Shown here one piece after another: positions 22,454-31,103 of a stretch of DNA of 64,000 nucleotides. How positions within the stretch are numbered: position 1 is the first letter of the stretch; each line of letters starts with the position of its first letter. The notes beneath the pieces are model-generated. The model searched no databases. It worked only from the letters and a program-made list of their open reading frames with translations, and was not told the origin of the DNA. The DNA comes from Oscillospiraceae bacterium (GTDB lineage Bacteria > Bacillota > Clostridia > Oscillospirales > Oscillospiraceae), in NCBI GenBank assembly GCA_015067565.1, contig SVMF01000001.1, positions 1 to 64,000 on the forward strand, written 5' to 3'. The position numbers and the translations under genes were made by a program.

Positions 22454-24055
22454 ATCAGAAAACTGAAAAAGTACAAGCCAACCCGGTTTATGGCGAAAGG
22501 CTCCTACTACGATAAGGCATCTGCTGATTATGCGGTCAGCTTCATCGAATGCCTGTGCCACACAAAAGGCACCTGGGCAAGAAAGCCTTTCGAGCTTATC
22601 GATTGGCAAGAGCAAATCATCCGGGATGTGTTCGGCACACTGAAGCCGAATGGCTATCGGCAGTTTAATACTGCCTACATCGAGATACCAAAAAAGCAAG
22701 GCAAATCCGAGCTGGCTGCCGCGGTTGCCTTGCTTTTGACTTGTGGTGATAACGAAGAGCGTGCTGAAGTTTACGGCTGCGCCGCTGACCGCCAACAGGC
22801 ATCCATTGTATTCAATGTGGCTGCCGATATGGTACGAATGTGTCCGGCGCTTTCCAAACGAGTCAAGATCCTCGACTCTCAAAAACGGCTCATCTACCAA
22901 CCCACCGGAAGCATCTACCAGGTGCTTTCTGCGGATGTGGGTAATAAACACGGCTTTAATACCCACGGTGTTGTCTTTGATGAATTGCATACGCAGCCTA
23001 ACCGGAAGCTCTTTGATGTTATGACCAAGGGCTCCGGTGATGCCCGTATGCAACCGCTGTACTTTCTAATCACTACAGCCGGCAACGACACCAAATCCAT
23101 CTGCTACGAGGTTCATCAGAAAGCCAAAGACATCATTGACGGCAGAAAAATCGACCACACCTTCTATCCCGTTATCTACGGTGCTGATGATTCAGACGAT
23201 TGGACAGACCCCAAGACCTGGAAAAAAGCAAATCCCTCCCTTGGAATCACGGTTGACATTGATAAGGTCCGGGATGCCTGTGAGTCTGCAAAGCAGAACC
23301 CCGGCGAAGAGAACGCCTTTCGCCAGCTCCGGCTAAACCAATGGGTCAAGCAAGCTGTCCGTTGGATGCCTATGGAGAAATGGGACAAGTGTGCTTTCGC
23401 TGTCCGGGAAGATGACCTGGAAGGTCGTGTCTGCTACGGCGGTCTTGACTTGTCCTCCACCACAGACATCACAGCGTTGGTGCTGGTGTTCCCACCCACC
23501 GACGAGGACGATAAATACATCGTCCTGCCACACTTCTGGATTCCGGAGGACAATGTTGATTTGCGTGTCCGGCGAGACCACGTTCCCTATGATGTTTGGG
23601 AGCGACAGGGCTACCTCAAAACCACAGAAGGCAATGTCGTCCATTACGGCTACATCGAGAAGTTCATTGAGAAGCTTGGTGAACGCTTCAATATCAGAGA
23701 GATAGCGTTTGACCGGTGGGGTGCTGTGCAGATGGTGCAGAACCTAGAGGGTATGGGCTTTACCGTTGTGCCCTTTGGTCAGGGCTTTAAGGATATGAGT
23801 CCGCCGACGAAGGAACTGATGAAGCTGGTGCTAGAAGAAAAACTAGCCCACGGCGGTCAGCCGGTCCTTCGCTGGATGATGGACAATATTTTTATTCGCA
23901 CAGATCCGGCAGGCAATATTAAGCCGGACAAAGAAAAATCCACAGAGAAAATTGACGGTGCGGTAGCCACCATTATGGCTTTGGATCGAGCAATTCGCTG
24001 TGGCAACGATAACAGTGCTTCGGTTTATGACAGCCGGGGCATTTTGTTTTTGTAA
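22454..24055 (+). CDS. terL: Terminase large subunit
   Basis: A two-domain packaging motor: ATPase with IPKKQGKSE near residue 80 (Walker-A-like), VVFDELHTQ (Walker B) and ITTAGND coupling motif, then a nuclease domain with YGGLDLSSTTD and EKIDGAVATIMALDRA. The first ATG is at 22490, but AGGAGGTGAT lies at 22439-22448, 9 bases before an in-frame ATC at 22454 that would restore RKLKKYKPTRF, the start I expect in related proteins. I therefore place the start there as a rare AUC codon; the ATG at 22490 (522 codons) is the conservative alternative. Confidence 0.88.
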   Translation: MRKLKKYKPTRFMAKGSYYDKASADYAVSFIECLCHTKGTWARKPFELIDWQEQIIRDVFGTLKPNGYRQFNTAYIEIPKKQGKSELAAAVALLLTCGDNEERAEVYGCAADRQQASIVFNVAADMVRMCPALSKRVKILDSQKRLIYQPTGSIYQVLSADVGNKHGFNTHGVVFDELHTQPNRKLFDVMTKGSGDARMQPLYFLITTAGNDTKSICYEVHQKAKDIIDGRKIDHTFYPVIYGADDSDDWTDPKTWKKANPSLGITVDIDKVRDACESAKQNPGEENAFRQLRLNQWVKQAVRWMPMEKWDKCAFAVREDDLEGRVCYGGLDLSSTTDITALVLVFPPTDEDDKYIVLPHFWIPEDNVDLRVRRDHVPYDVWERQGYLKTTEGNVVHYGYIEKFIEKLGERFNIREIAFDRWGAVQMVQNLEGMGFTVVPFGQGFKDMSPPTKELMKLVLEEKLAHGGQPVLRWMMDNIFIRTDPAGNIKPDKEKSTEKIDGAVATIMALDRAIRCGNDNSASVYDSRGILFL

Positions 24056-24069
24056 AGGATGATGGACAC

Positions 24070-25107
24070 ATGATTGAAATAACTGTAACCAAGGCGGATG
24101 CTGCCGCCGCCAATTTAGAAACACTGACTAGCGGAATGGTGAATGCCATTTTCCTACACTTCACTTTTTCGGAGGAATGGTCAGCACTGTCCAAGGTGGC
24201 TGTTTTTACAAACGGCACTACCACCATTGACATACTGGAAGCGGAGTGGGCATCTCCGGATACCTGTGCCGTGCCTCCGGAGATCCTTTCACTGCCAGGT
24301 AAAACCGTAAAGGTTGGTCTGCGTGGCTATTCAGAAGACGGCAAAACCGTACTTCCAACTACGATGTGCAGTTTGGGTTCTGTGAAGCCGGGACCGGTAG
24401 CCGCCAACGACAGCACGTCAGCACAAAGCCTCCCTGTGTGGGAGCAGTTGCGGACACAGATGGCAAAGGTGGAGCAGAAGCTTACACCCTGCTATACCAC
24501 ATTGAAAAAACACAAAAGCCAAGATGATGCCGCTTCGCACACCTTGCGAATTTCTCTGCACGGTGTGGATTACAAAGTGGGGTCCACCGCTATTTATGTG
24601 TATCAGTGTATGAGAAGGCGGCATAGATCCACCTACTGGCGTCACCCAAGCAACTGGAATGAAGAGCCGGGTGAAGGCGTGTGCAAACTGGGATACGGCC
24701 AACTGGCCACCCACGCCTACGGCAACGGCGAAGGTGTCTTTGCTGTGAATTATCCCGAAGTACCGGAGTGGATGCCGAATGACGGTTATTTGAAAACAGT
24801 TATGTCATTGCATATACGGCATATCCGGCAGGGGCATTACGATTTGGATTTGACGACATGGCTATTACCGCTACTGAAACCGACCAACGAAGAGATGGAC
24901 TGGCAGAAATGCGGAATGATCGGTATCCAAGGCGAAGGTACGGTTGCCCCGCTTCTTTTTAAGTTTTGTGTAGTTGTGGATGGCCGGGTCGTTGGTGAAT
25001 CTAAAAACATTTTAGCGGTTGGCTTACGCGGTGGCTCCGAGGACACATCACCGCTGAACGACAATCAGACACTAAAACCCGGTTGCCTATACACATCCAT
25101 TCGATGA
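24070..25107 (+). CDS. Putative virion appendage protein between terminase and portal
   Basis: A 345-residue protein. The N-terminal 110 residues (IEITVTKADAAAANLETLTSGMVN... WSALSKVAVFTNG) resemble the N-terminal module of baseplate upper (BppU-like) and head-fibre proteins of Clostridia phages. A short helical linker (VWEQLRTQMAKVEQ) leads to a 200-residue beta-rich domain that I do not recognise. Its place before the portal suggests a head-attached fibre or decoration rather than a tail part. Confidence 0.55.
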   Translation: MIEITVTKADAAAANLETLTSGMVNAIFLHFTFSEEWSALSKVAVFTNGTTTIDILEAEWASPDTCAVPPEILSLPGKTVKVGLRGYSEDGKTVLPTTMCSLGSVKPGPVAANDSTSAQSLPVWEQLRTQMAKVEQKLTPCYTTLKKHKSQDDAASHTLRISLHGVDYKVGSTAIYVYQCMRRRHRSTYWRHPSNWNEEPGEGVCKLGYGQLATHAYGNGEGVFAVNYPEVPEWMPNDGYLKTVMSLHIRHIRQGHYDLDLTTWLLPLLKPTNEEMDWQKCGMIGIQGEGTVAPLLFKFCVVVDGRVVGESKNILAVGLRGGSEDTSPLNDNQTLKPGCLYTSIR

Positions 25108-25134
25108 AATTTTGGAGCAGTCATGCTGTATGAG

Positions 25135-25160
25135 AATCCCCTCTCCCCCGAGAGGGGATT
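25135..25160 (+). repeat. Perfect 11-bp hairpin upstream of the portal gene
   Basis: AATCCCCTCTC-CCCC-GAGAGGGGATT, in a 120-base gap, without a T-tract. A second weaker stem (GAGAGG ... CCTCT) precedes the ribosome site. Confidence 0.5.
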
Positions 25161-25227
25161 GTCACCCGGTTTGCCCACTGTGCTGAGAGGTTGATCGCTC
25201 CTCTAAAAAATACTAGGAGGTTAATAA

Positions 25228-26619
25228 ATGGGCATTTTCTCCGGCCTGTTCCGCAGTAGGGACAAGCCCCAAAACAGAACATCCGGTAGCACCTACAGCT
25301 TTTTCCTTGGTAGCAGCACTTCCGGAAAGCAGGTCACAGAACGCTCTGCAATGCAGATGACAGCAGTGTATTCCTGTGTCCGTATTCTGGCAGAGGCCGT
25401 TGCTGGATTGCCTCTGCATCTATACCGCTATACAGAAAATGGTGGCAAGGAGAAGGCATTGGATCACCCCCTGTACCGCTTGCTCCACGATGAGCCGAAT
25501 CCGGAAATGAGTTCCTTTGTTTTCCGTGAGACCCTTATGACGCACCTTTTGTTGTGGGGCAATGCCTACTCCCAAATCATCCGCAACGGCAAGGGTGAGG
25601 TAATCGCCCTGTATCCGTTGATGCCAAATCGTATGACTGTGGATCGGGACGATGCTGGACAGCTGTATTATCAGTACACCACTGTTCCAGAGGATGCTCC
25701 TACGCTGGAAGGTACTATTGTGGAACTGCAACCCAAGGATGTACTTCATATCCCCGGGCTTGGCTTTGATGGCCTTGTGGGCTACAGCCCCATTGCTATG
25801 GCGAAAAACTCCATCGGTATGGCAATTGCCTGTGAGGAGTACGGTGCCAAGTTCTTTGCCAATGGTGCTGCTCCCGGCGGTGTCCTGGAACACCCCGGCA
25901 CAATCAAAGATCCACAGCGTGTGCGAGAAAGCTGGCAGTCTACCTTCGGCGGTACAAGCAACGCCAATAAAATCGCTGTGCTTGAGGAGGGTATGAAATA
26001 TACCCCCATTTCCATTTCTCCGGAGCAAGCCCAGTTCCTGGAGACCCGCAAATTCCAAATCAATGAAATTGCTCGTATTTTCCGTGTCCCACCTCATATG
26101 GTGGGCGACCTGGAAAAGTCGAGCTTTTCTAATATTGAGCAGCAGTCCCTTGAGTTCGTGAAGTACACACTTGACCCCTGGGTCATCCGTTGGGAGCAAT
26201 CCATACAGCGGGTGCTTTTGACGCCGGAGGAAAAAGAGCAGTATTACGTGAAATTCAATCTGGAAGGGCTGCTCCGGGGCGATTACCAAAGTCGTATGAA
26301 CGGCTATGCCATCGCTCGGCAGAATGGCTGGATGTCCGCCAATGACATCCGTGAGCTGGAGAACCAGGATCGTATCCCTGCCGATCAGGGCGGCGACCTG
26401 TACCTCATTAACGGCAATATGCTCCCCATGGGCAATGCTGGAGCTTTTGCAAATATTACCCCAACAACTGAAGGAAAGGAGAACAACCCCGATGAAGAAG
26501 TTTTGGAAGTGGACGAATCTGGCGGAGACCAATCCGGAGCTGAATCCGGAAGCGGAACAGACCCCGGCGGAGAGAACACTGCATCTCAACGGCACCATCG
26601 CAGAGGAAAGCTGGTTTGA
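25228..26619 (+). CDS. Phage portal protein (HK97 type)
   Basis: A 463-residue portal protein of the HK97 family, forming the dodecameric ring through which DNA is packaged. The sequence TAVYSCVRILAEAVAGLPLHLY, then GLVGYSPIAMAKNSIGMA, and later FRVPPHMVGDLEKSSFSNIEQQSLEFV are signature portal blocks. AGGAGG lies 9 bases before the ATG. The C-terminal 40 residues are acidic and overlap the start of the protease gene by 128 bases. Confidence 0.93.
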   Translation: MGIFSGLFRSRDKPQNRTSGSTYSFFLGSSTSGKQVTERSAMQMTAVYSCVRILAEAVAGLPLHLYRYTENGGKEKALDHPLYRLLHDEPNPEMSSFVFRETLMTHLLLWGNAYSQIIRNGKGEVIALYPLMPNRMTVDRDDAGQLYYQYTTVPEDAPTLEGTIVELQPKDVLHIPGLGFDGLVGYSPIAMAKNSIGMAIACEEYGAKFFANGAAPGGVLEHPGTIKDPQRVRESWQSTFGGTSNANKIAVLEEGMKYTPISISPEQAQFLETRKFQINEIARIFRVPPHMVGDLEKSSFSNIEQQSLEFVKYTLDPWVIRWEQSIQRVLLTPEEKEQYYVKFNLEGLLRGDYQSRMNGYAIARQNGWMSANDIRELENQDRIPADQGGDLYLINGNMLPMGNAGAFANITPTTEGKENNPDEEVLEVDESGGDQSGAESGSGTDPGGENTASQRHHRRGKLV

Positions 26620-27268
26620 TGACGATGTCACGCCCCAGCTGTTCAAGGATGAACTGATGGCCGGCACCGGCAATATCACCGTATGGATCAATTCCCCCGG
26701 TGGCGACTGTGTGGCGGCAGCACAAATCTACAATATGCTGATGGACTACCCCGGCAATGTAACCGTCAAGATTGACGGCATCGCTGCCTCTGCTGCCTCG
26801 GTTATTGCTATGGCCGGCACAAAGGTGCTGATGTCTCCCGTGTCTATGCTGATGATCCACAACCCCATGACGGTTGCCTTTGGCGACTCTGCGGAAATGC
26901 AGAAGGCAATCGAGATGCTGGCTTCCGTTAAGGATTCCATCATCAATGCCTACGAAATCAAGACTGGTCTGTCCCGTGCAAAGCTGTCTCACTTGATGGA
27001 CGCAGAGACCTGGATGGACGCAAACAAGGCTATGGAACTTGGCTTTGCAGATGGCATTTTAAGTCGCACAGAGACAGAGGCGATGGAAGTTCCTGCAGTT
27101 TCTATGCTGTATTCCGAAGCCAATGTCGTCAACTCTCTCAAGGCAAAGCTGGCAGCCAAGTGCCGGATTGCCCCCAAGCCCCAGGCCAGTGAGCCTACCA
27201 CACCCACCCGTACACACAAAGCCGATGACCTTTTGGATCGGCTCAATCTCATCAAAAACTGGAGGTAA
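26492..27268 (+). CDS. ClpP-like prohead protease
   Basis: A 258-residue head maturation protease of the ClpP/S14 fold. The catalytic serine is in AASAASVIAMAG and the histidine in MIHNPMT; INSPGGD is the ClpP oxyanion-type loop. The ATG at 26492 follows AAGGAAAGGAG and lies inside the portal gene in a different frame. It cleaves scaffold and capsid N-termini during head assembly. The order portal, protease, capsid is canonical. Confidence 0.92.
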   Translation: MKKFWKWTNLAETNPELNPEAEQTPAERTLHLNGTIAEESWFDDDVTPQLFKDELMAGTGNITVWINSPGGDCVAAAQIYNMLMDYPGNVTVKIDGIAASAASVIAMAGTKVLMSPVSMLMIHNPMTVAFGDSAEMQKAIEMLASVKDSIINAYEIKTGLSRAKLSHLMDAETWMDANKAMELGFADGILSRTETEAMEVPAVSMLYSEANVVNSLKAKLAAKCRIAPKPQASEPTTPTRTHKADDLLDRLNLIKNWR

Positions 27269-27275
27269 TTTTACT

Positions 27276-28475
27276 ATGACTATTTCTGAACTGCGTGAAA
27301 AGCGCAACAAAGCTTGGGAAGCCGCCAAGGCTTTCGTGGAAACCAAGCGGGATGCTGACGGCCTGATGACCGCCGAGGATGCCGCTACCTATGCCCAGAT
27401 GGAGCAGAAGGTGCAGGACTATAGCACCGAAATCGACCGTATGGAACGCCAGGAGGCAATCGACCGCCAGATGAACGCTCCTACCAGCACTCCCATCACC
27501 GGCAAGCCTGCCACCGCAAAGGTGGACACCAAGCCTGGCCGTGCGGCAGATGCCTACAAGACTTCCTTCTGGAATCAGATGCGGAACAAGACCAGTGTCG
27601 AGGTTCGTAATGCCTTGAGCGTGGGCGTAGATGCCGATGGTGGTTATCTCGTCCCCGACACCTTTGAGAAGCAGTTAATCGCTGCCCTCAACGACCAGAT
27701 GGTTGTCCGTAAGCTGTCCCACACCTTTATCACCGCCTGCGGTGTTCACAAGATCCCTGTGGTCACCTCTCACGGCACTGCCAACTGGGTAGAGGAAGCC
27801 GGTGAGATCCCCGAGACTACTGAGACCTTTGGTCAGCAGTACATCGGTGCGCACAAGCTGACTGCCCTGATTAAGATTTCCGAGGAGCTGCTCAACGACG
27901 CTGCCTTCAACCTGGAGGAGTATTTCCAGAAGGAGTTTACCAAGCGTATCACCAATGCCGAGGAGGTTGCATTCCTCACCGGCGACGGCAACGGCAAGCC
28001 TACCGGTCTGCTGGATGCTGATACTGGTGCAGAGGTTGGTGTTACCACCGCTTCCGCTACCGAAATCACCGCTGACGATGTTATCAATTTGTACTACAGC
28101 CTCCGCGCACCTTACCGGAGCAAGGCTGTGTGGCTGCTGAACGACTCCACCGTCAACGCCCTGCGTCTGCTGAAGGACAAGAACGGTCAGTTTATCTGGC
28201 AGCCCTCTCTCAAGGATGGTACTCCCGATATGCTGTTGGGTCGTCCCGTTTACACTTCTACCGCATTCCCCAGCATCGGTGCCGGTCAGAAGGCAATTGC
28301 CTTTGGTGACCTGTCCTACTACTGGATCGGTGACCGTGAGGGCATCACTTTCCGTCGCCTGAACGAGCTGTACGCAGCCAAGGGTCAGGTCGGTTTCCTG
28401 GCTACCAAGCGTGTGGATGCAAAGCTGATCCTGCCCGAAGCCGTCAAGGTGCTGCAGCTCGGCTCCGCATCCTGA
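27276..28475 (+). CDS. HK97-family major capsid protein
   Basis: A 399-residue capsid precursor. The N-terminal ~100 residues are a coiled-coil scaffold-like delta domain (AEDAATYAQMEQKVQDYSTEIDRMERQ) that the protease should remove. The HK97 core follows: GGYLVPDTFEKQLI, KIPVVTSHGTANWVEEAGEIP, and the C-terminal GQVGFLATKRVDAKLILPEAV. ATG at 27276 follows GGAGG. Confidence 0.93.
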   Translation: MTISELREKRNKAWEAAKAFVETKRDADGLMTAEDAATYAQMEQKVQDYSTEIDRMERQEAIDRQMNAPTSTPITGKPATAKVDTKPGRAADAYKTSFWNQMRNKTSVEVRNALSVGVDADGGYLVPDTFEKQLIAALNDQMVVRKLSHTFITACGVHKIPVVTSHGTANWVEEAGEIPETTETFGQQYIGAHKLTALIKISEELLNDAAFNLEEYFQKEFTKRITNAEEVAFLTGDGNGKPTGLLDADTGAEVGVTTASATEITADDVINLYYSLRAPYRSKAVWLLNDSTVNALRLLKDKNGQFIWQPSLKDGTPDMLLGRPVYTSTAFPSIGAGQKAIAFGDLSYYWIGDREGITFRRLNELYAAKGQVGFLATKRVDAKLILPEAVKVLQLGSAS

Positions 28476-28493
28476 TAACAGGAGGTGGCGGTG

Positions 28494-28805
28494 ATGAGTG
28501 AACTTCTGACAAAGGTCAAGCAAAACTTAATATTGGAACACGAGGCTGACGATCCTCTGCTGGAGAGCTTCATCACCGCTGCCATTGCCTATGCGGAAAG
28601 CTATCAGCATATTCCCGAAGGCTACTATTCGGAAAATGCGATGCCTCCCACCACAGAGCAAGCAGTCATTATGCTGTCGTCCCACTTTTATGAGTCCCGG
28701 GACGGCAGCACCGGTGGCTTCTTTGCAGACAATGTACAAGCCGGACAGCAAACCTGGAACACGGTCAATATGCTTCTCCGGCTTGATCGGAATTGGAAGG
28801 TGTAG
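28494..28805 (+). CDS. Head-tail connector protein (gp6-like)
   Basis: A 103-residue connector adaptor: helical, with LLESFITAAIAYAESYQHIP and EQAVIMLSSHFYESRDG, the pattern of HK97 gp6 / YqbG-type head-tail connectors that sit under the portal. The ATG at 28494 follows AGGAGG by 7 bases and is chosen over the GTG at 28485. Confidence 0.85.
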   Translation: MSELLTKVKQNLILEHEADDPLLESFITAAIAYAESYQHIPEGYYSENAMPPTTEQAVIMLSSHFYESRDGSTGGFFADNVQAGQQTWNTVNMLLRLDRNWKV

Positions 28806-28807
28806 CG

Positions 28808-29149
28808 ATGAGCTTTGGAAAAATGAATGGCTTTGCGGATATCGTTGCCGTAAGGCGTGTGAAAGATAGCGAGGGTTTCGCCACTACGGTGGAGGAAACT
28901 CTCGCTTCCATTCGTGTTTACCGGGAAGGTCGCCACGGAAGTCAGCGGTGGGCTAATCTTGCCGCCTTCTCCGAGGCGACTGACCTTTTCCGGTTTCGGT
29001 GTATCCCGGGGCAGCCTGTGACCACGGATCATATTATCGTCTGCGATGGTGAGCGTTATGAAATCACCTCCGTAGAGGACGTCAAAGGTCGCGGGATGTA
29101 TGTGGAAGCCCTAGCTAAAAAGGTGGTGGCTACCAGTGGCAAAGGTTGA
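28808..29149 (+). CDS. Head closure / head-tail adaptor protein
   Basis: A 113-residue protein (SPP1 gp16-like stopper): beta-rich, with IRVYREGRHGSQRWANLAAF and DHIIVCDGERYEITSVEDVKGRGMYVEALAKK, usual for phage head-tail adaptors. It starts 2 bases after the connector stop and overlaps the next gene by 14 bases. Confidence 0.82.
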   Translation: MSFGKMNGFADIVAVRRVKDSEGFATTVEETLASIRVYREGRHGSQRWANLAAFSEATDLFRFRCIPGQPVTTDHIIVCDGERYEITSVEDVKGRGMYVEALAKKVVATSGKG

Positions 29150-29567
29150 TATCAAAATGCCGGATGAGTTCTTGGAGCGAATGTCCAAGCTCGGCAGTAA
29201 CTTTGATGCCATTGCAGAATCTGTCCTAGAAGCCGGTGGGGAGATTATTCTTGACAGAGCTAGGAGCAACCTATCTGCCGTGGTCGGTAGTGGTACAAAG
29301 TACGACTCTCGATCCACGGGTGAATTGGAAAATGCTCTCGGCTTGACTCCGGCAAAGGTGGACAGAAATGGCAATCACAATATCAAGCTTGGTTTTGCCG
29401 AGCCTCGTCGGGATGGTGGCAGTAATGCAAAGCTTGCCACGATCCTGGAATACGGTAAGCACGGACAGCCAGCAAAGCCCTTCCTAAAACCTGCTAAGAG
29501 TGCATCCAAAACAGCCTGCCAAAATGCAATGATGCAAAAACTGGAAGAGGAGGTCGGTAAGCTATGA
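29136..29567 (+). CDS. HK97 gp10-like tail completion protein
   Basis: A 143-residue protein with GGEIILDRARSNL and the C-terminal LATILEYGKHGQPAKPFLKPAKSA typical of the HK97 gp10 family that completes the head-tail joint. It starts at GTG 29136 within the preceding gene and overlaps the next by 4 bases (ATGA). Confidence 0.85.
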   Translation: MAKVDIKMPDEFLERMSKLGSNFDAIAESVLEAGGEIILDRARSNLSAVVGSGTKYDSRSTGELENALGLTPAKVDRNGNHNIKLGFAEPRRDGGSNAKLATILEYGKHGQPAKPFLKPAKSASKTACQNAMMQKLEEEVGKL

Positions 29568-29905
29568 GCGTTCTTGCGGACATCCAGTCGGCACTTTCCG
29601 GACTGGATATTCCTATGGAAACCGGTGTGTTTACTGGGGTAGCACCTGTGAAATATATCGTGGTTGTCCCCATTGTAGATACCTTCGATCTCCACGCTGA
29701 CAATGCTCCCAATGCAGAAGTGCAGGAGGCTCGTATTTCCCTGTACTGCCAAGGTAGCTACACAAAGGAGAAGAATGCCATTGTAAAGGCACTGCTGGCA
29801 GCGGAACTGACCATCACAGAGCGAAGGTACATCGGCTATGAAACGGAAACCGGCTACTACCACTATGCGGTGGATGTAGCCCAATGTTATGAACTGGAGG
29901 AATGA
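29564..29905 (+). CDS. Putative tail terminator protein
   Basis: A 113-residue protein in the usual place of the tail terminator. It has a helix then a beta sheet (KYIVVVPIVDTF, EARISLYCQGSYTKEKNAIVKALLAAE), as in minor tail terminators that cap the tail tube. Family-level assignment rests mainly on position and size. Confidence 0.65.
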   Translation: MSVLADIQSALSGLDIPMETGVFTGVAPVKYIVVVPIVDTFDLHADNAPNAEVQEARISLYCQGSYTKEKNAIVKALLAAELTITERRYIGYETETGYYHYAVDVAQCYELEE

Positions 29906-29907
29906 CT

Positions 29908-30504
29908 ATGGCCACAATTGGTCTCGACAAACTGTATTATGCCAAGATTACCGAGGATGAGGAAGGCAACGAAACCTACGCCACCCCGGTTCAGTTGGCA
30001 AAGGCAATGACCGCAGACTTGTCTGTGGAGCTTGCCGAAGCAACCCTGTACGCAGACGATGGTGCTGCGGAAATCGTGAAGGAATTCAAGTCCGGCACCC
30101 TTTCTTTGGGTGTGGACGATATCGGTGCCGGTGCGGCTTCTGACCTTACCGGAGCAACCATTGATGCCAATGGCGTCGTGGTAGCCACCGCAGAGGACGG
30201 CGGCACTCCCGTTGCGGTTGGCTTCCGCGCCAAGAAGTCCAACGGCAAGTATAAGTATTTTTGGCTGTACCGAGTGGTGTTTGGCATTCCTGCCACCGCC
30301 CTGGCTACCAAGGGTGACAGCATCACCTTTAACACCCCCACCATCGAGGGTACGATTCTCCGCCGGAACAAGGTGGACGAGAAGAACCGCCACCCCTGGA
30401 AGGTAGAGGCAACCGAGGGCGATGCGTCTGTTGCCAACAACATTATCACCAACTGGTACAAGTCGGTCTACGAGCCGACCTACGCCACACAGACCGCTGA
30501 ATAA
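29908..30504 (+). CDS. Major tail tube protein (phi13-like)
   Basis: A 198-residue tail tube subunit: LDKLYYAKITEDEEGNETY at the start, central AVGFRAKKSNGKYKYFWLYRVVFG and a C-terminal FNTPTIEGTI, the signature of phi13-type major tail proteins. ATG at 29908 is preferred over that at 29902 because GGAGG lies 7 bases before the former and only 1 before the latter. Confidence 0.88.
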   Translation: MATIGLDKLYYAKITEDEEGNETYATPVQLAKAMTADLSVELAEATLYADDGAAEIVKEFKSGTLSLGVDDIGAGAASDLTGATIDANGVVVATAEDGGTPVAVGFRAKKSNGKYKYFWLYRVVFGIPATALATKGDSITFNTPTIEGTILRRNKVDEKNRHPWKVEATEGDASVANNIITNWYKSVYEPTYATQTAE

Positions 30505-30518
30505 GGAGGAACGGCTAT

Positions 30519-30902
30519 ATGAATGAACGCACTGCTAATATCCTCATCGGCGGTGAGGAGTACACTCTGCTGCTGACCACCAAGGCAACCCGAGAAATCG
30601 CAGGTCGCTATGGCGGCTTGGAGAACTTGGGCGATAAGCTGATGAAGTCGGAGAACTTCGAGATGGCTTTGGGCGAAATCGTCTGGCTTATCACGCTCCT
30701 GGCAAACCAGTCCATTTTGATCCACAACCTCAAGCACCGGGACGATCCCCGGGAACTGCTGACCGAGGATGTGGTGGAGCTGCTGACAGCACCTTCGGAA
30801 CTGGCTACCTATAAGGCGGCAATCACCGAAGCTCTGTACAAGGGCACCAAGCGGAATATTGAAAGTGAGGCGGACACAAAAAACGCAGTAGCAGCCGAGT
30901 AA
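30519..30902 (+). CDS. Tail assembly chaperone, short form (G-like)
   Basis: A 127-residue helical protein between the tail tube and tape measure genes, where tail assembly chaperones always lie. It has TTKATREIAGRYGGLENLGDKL, as in phage Gp12/G-type chaperones. Near its 3' end it carries a slippery heptamer that yields a longer form. Confidence 0.85.
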   Translation: MNERTANILIGGEEYTLLLTTKATREIAGRYGGLENLGDKLMKSENFEMALGEIVWLITLLANQSILIHNLKHRDDPRELLTEDVVELLTAPSELATYKAAITEALYKGTKRNIESEADTKNAVAAE

Positions 30903-31090
30903 CAGACGATGAACTGTTCACCCGGCTGCTTTATTATGGCTTGGCACATCTCCACCTGTCTGCGGACGAGGTGGATTTGATGTGCTTTGGCCTTCTTTTG
31001 GACCTTTGGGAATGCCACAAGCAATATTCCGGCATCTGCAAACCCAAACGGGAGCGTTTCATTGACGAAATAATCCCGGAAGGTATCTAA
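30519..31090 (+). CDS. Tail assembly chaperone, -1 frameshift form (GT-like)
   Basis: After codon 122 (AAC at 30882-30884) a -1 shift continues from 30884 in an open frame through RSSSRVTDDELFTRLLYYGLA to a TAA at 31088-31090, giving about 190 residues. The extension (YYGLAHLHLSADEVDLMCF) has no start codon of its own. This is the classical G/GT arrangement of siphophages, needed to fold the tape measure protein. Confidence 0.8.
30878..30884 (+). other. Slippery heptamer A AAA AAC for programmed -1 frameshift
   Basis: The bases read acA AAA AAC in the zero frame, an ideal heptamer, 16 bases before the short-form stop codon. Confidence 0.8.
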
Positions 31091-31103
31091 GGAGGTGGTG
31101 TAA

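Noticed and set aside
25420..26691. Long open frame on the minus strand opposite the portal gene
   Set aside because: Mirror of the portal coding sequence; no start signals or family features.
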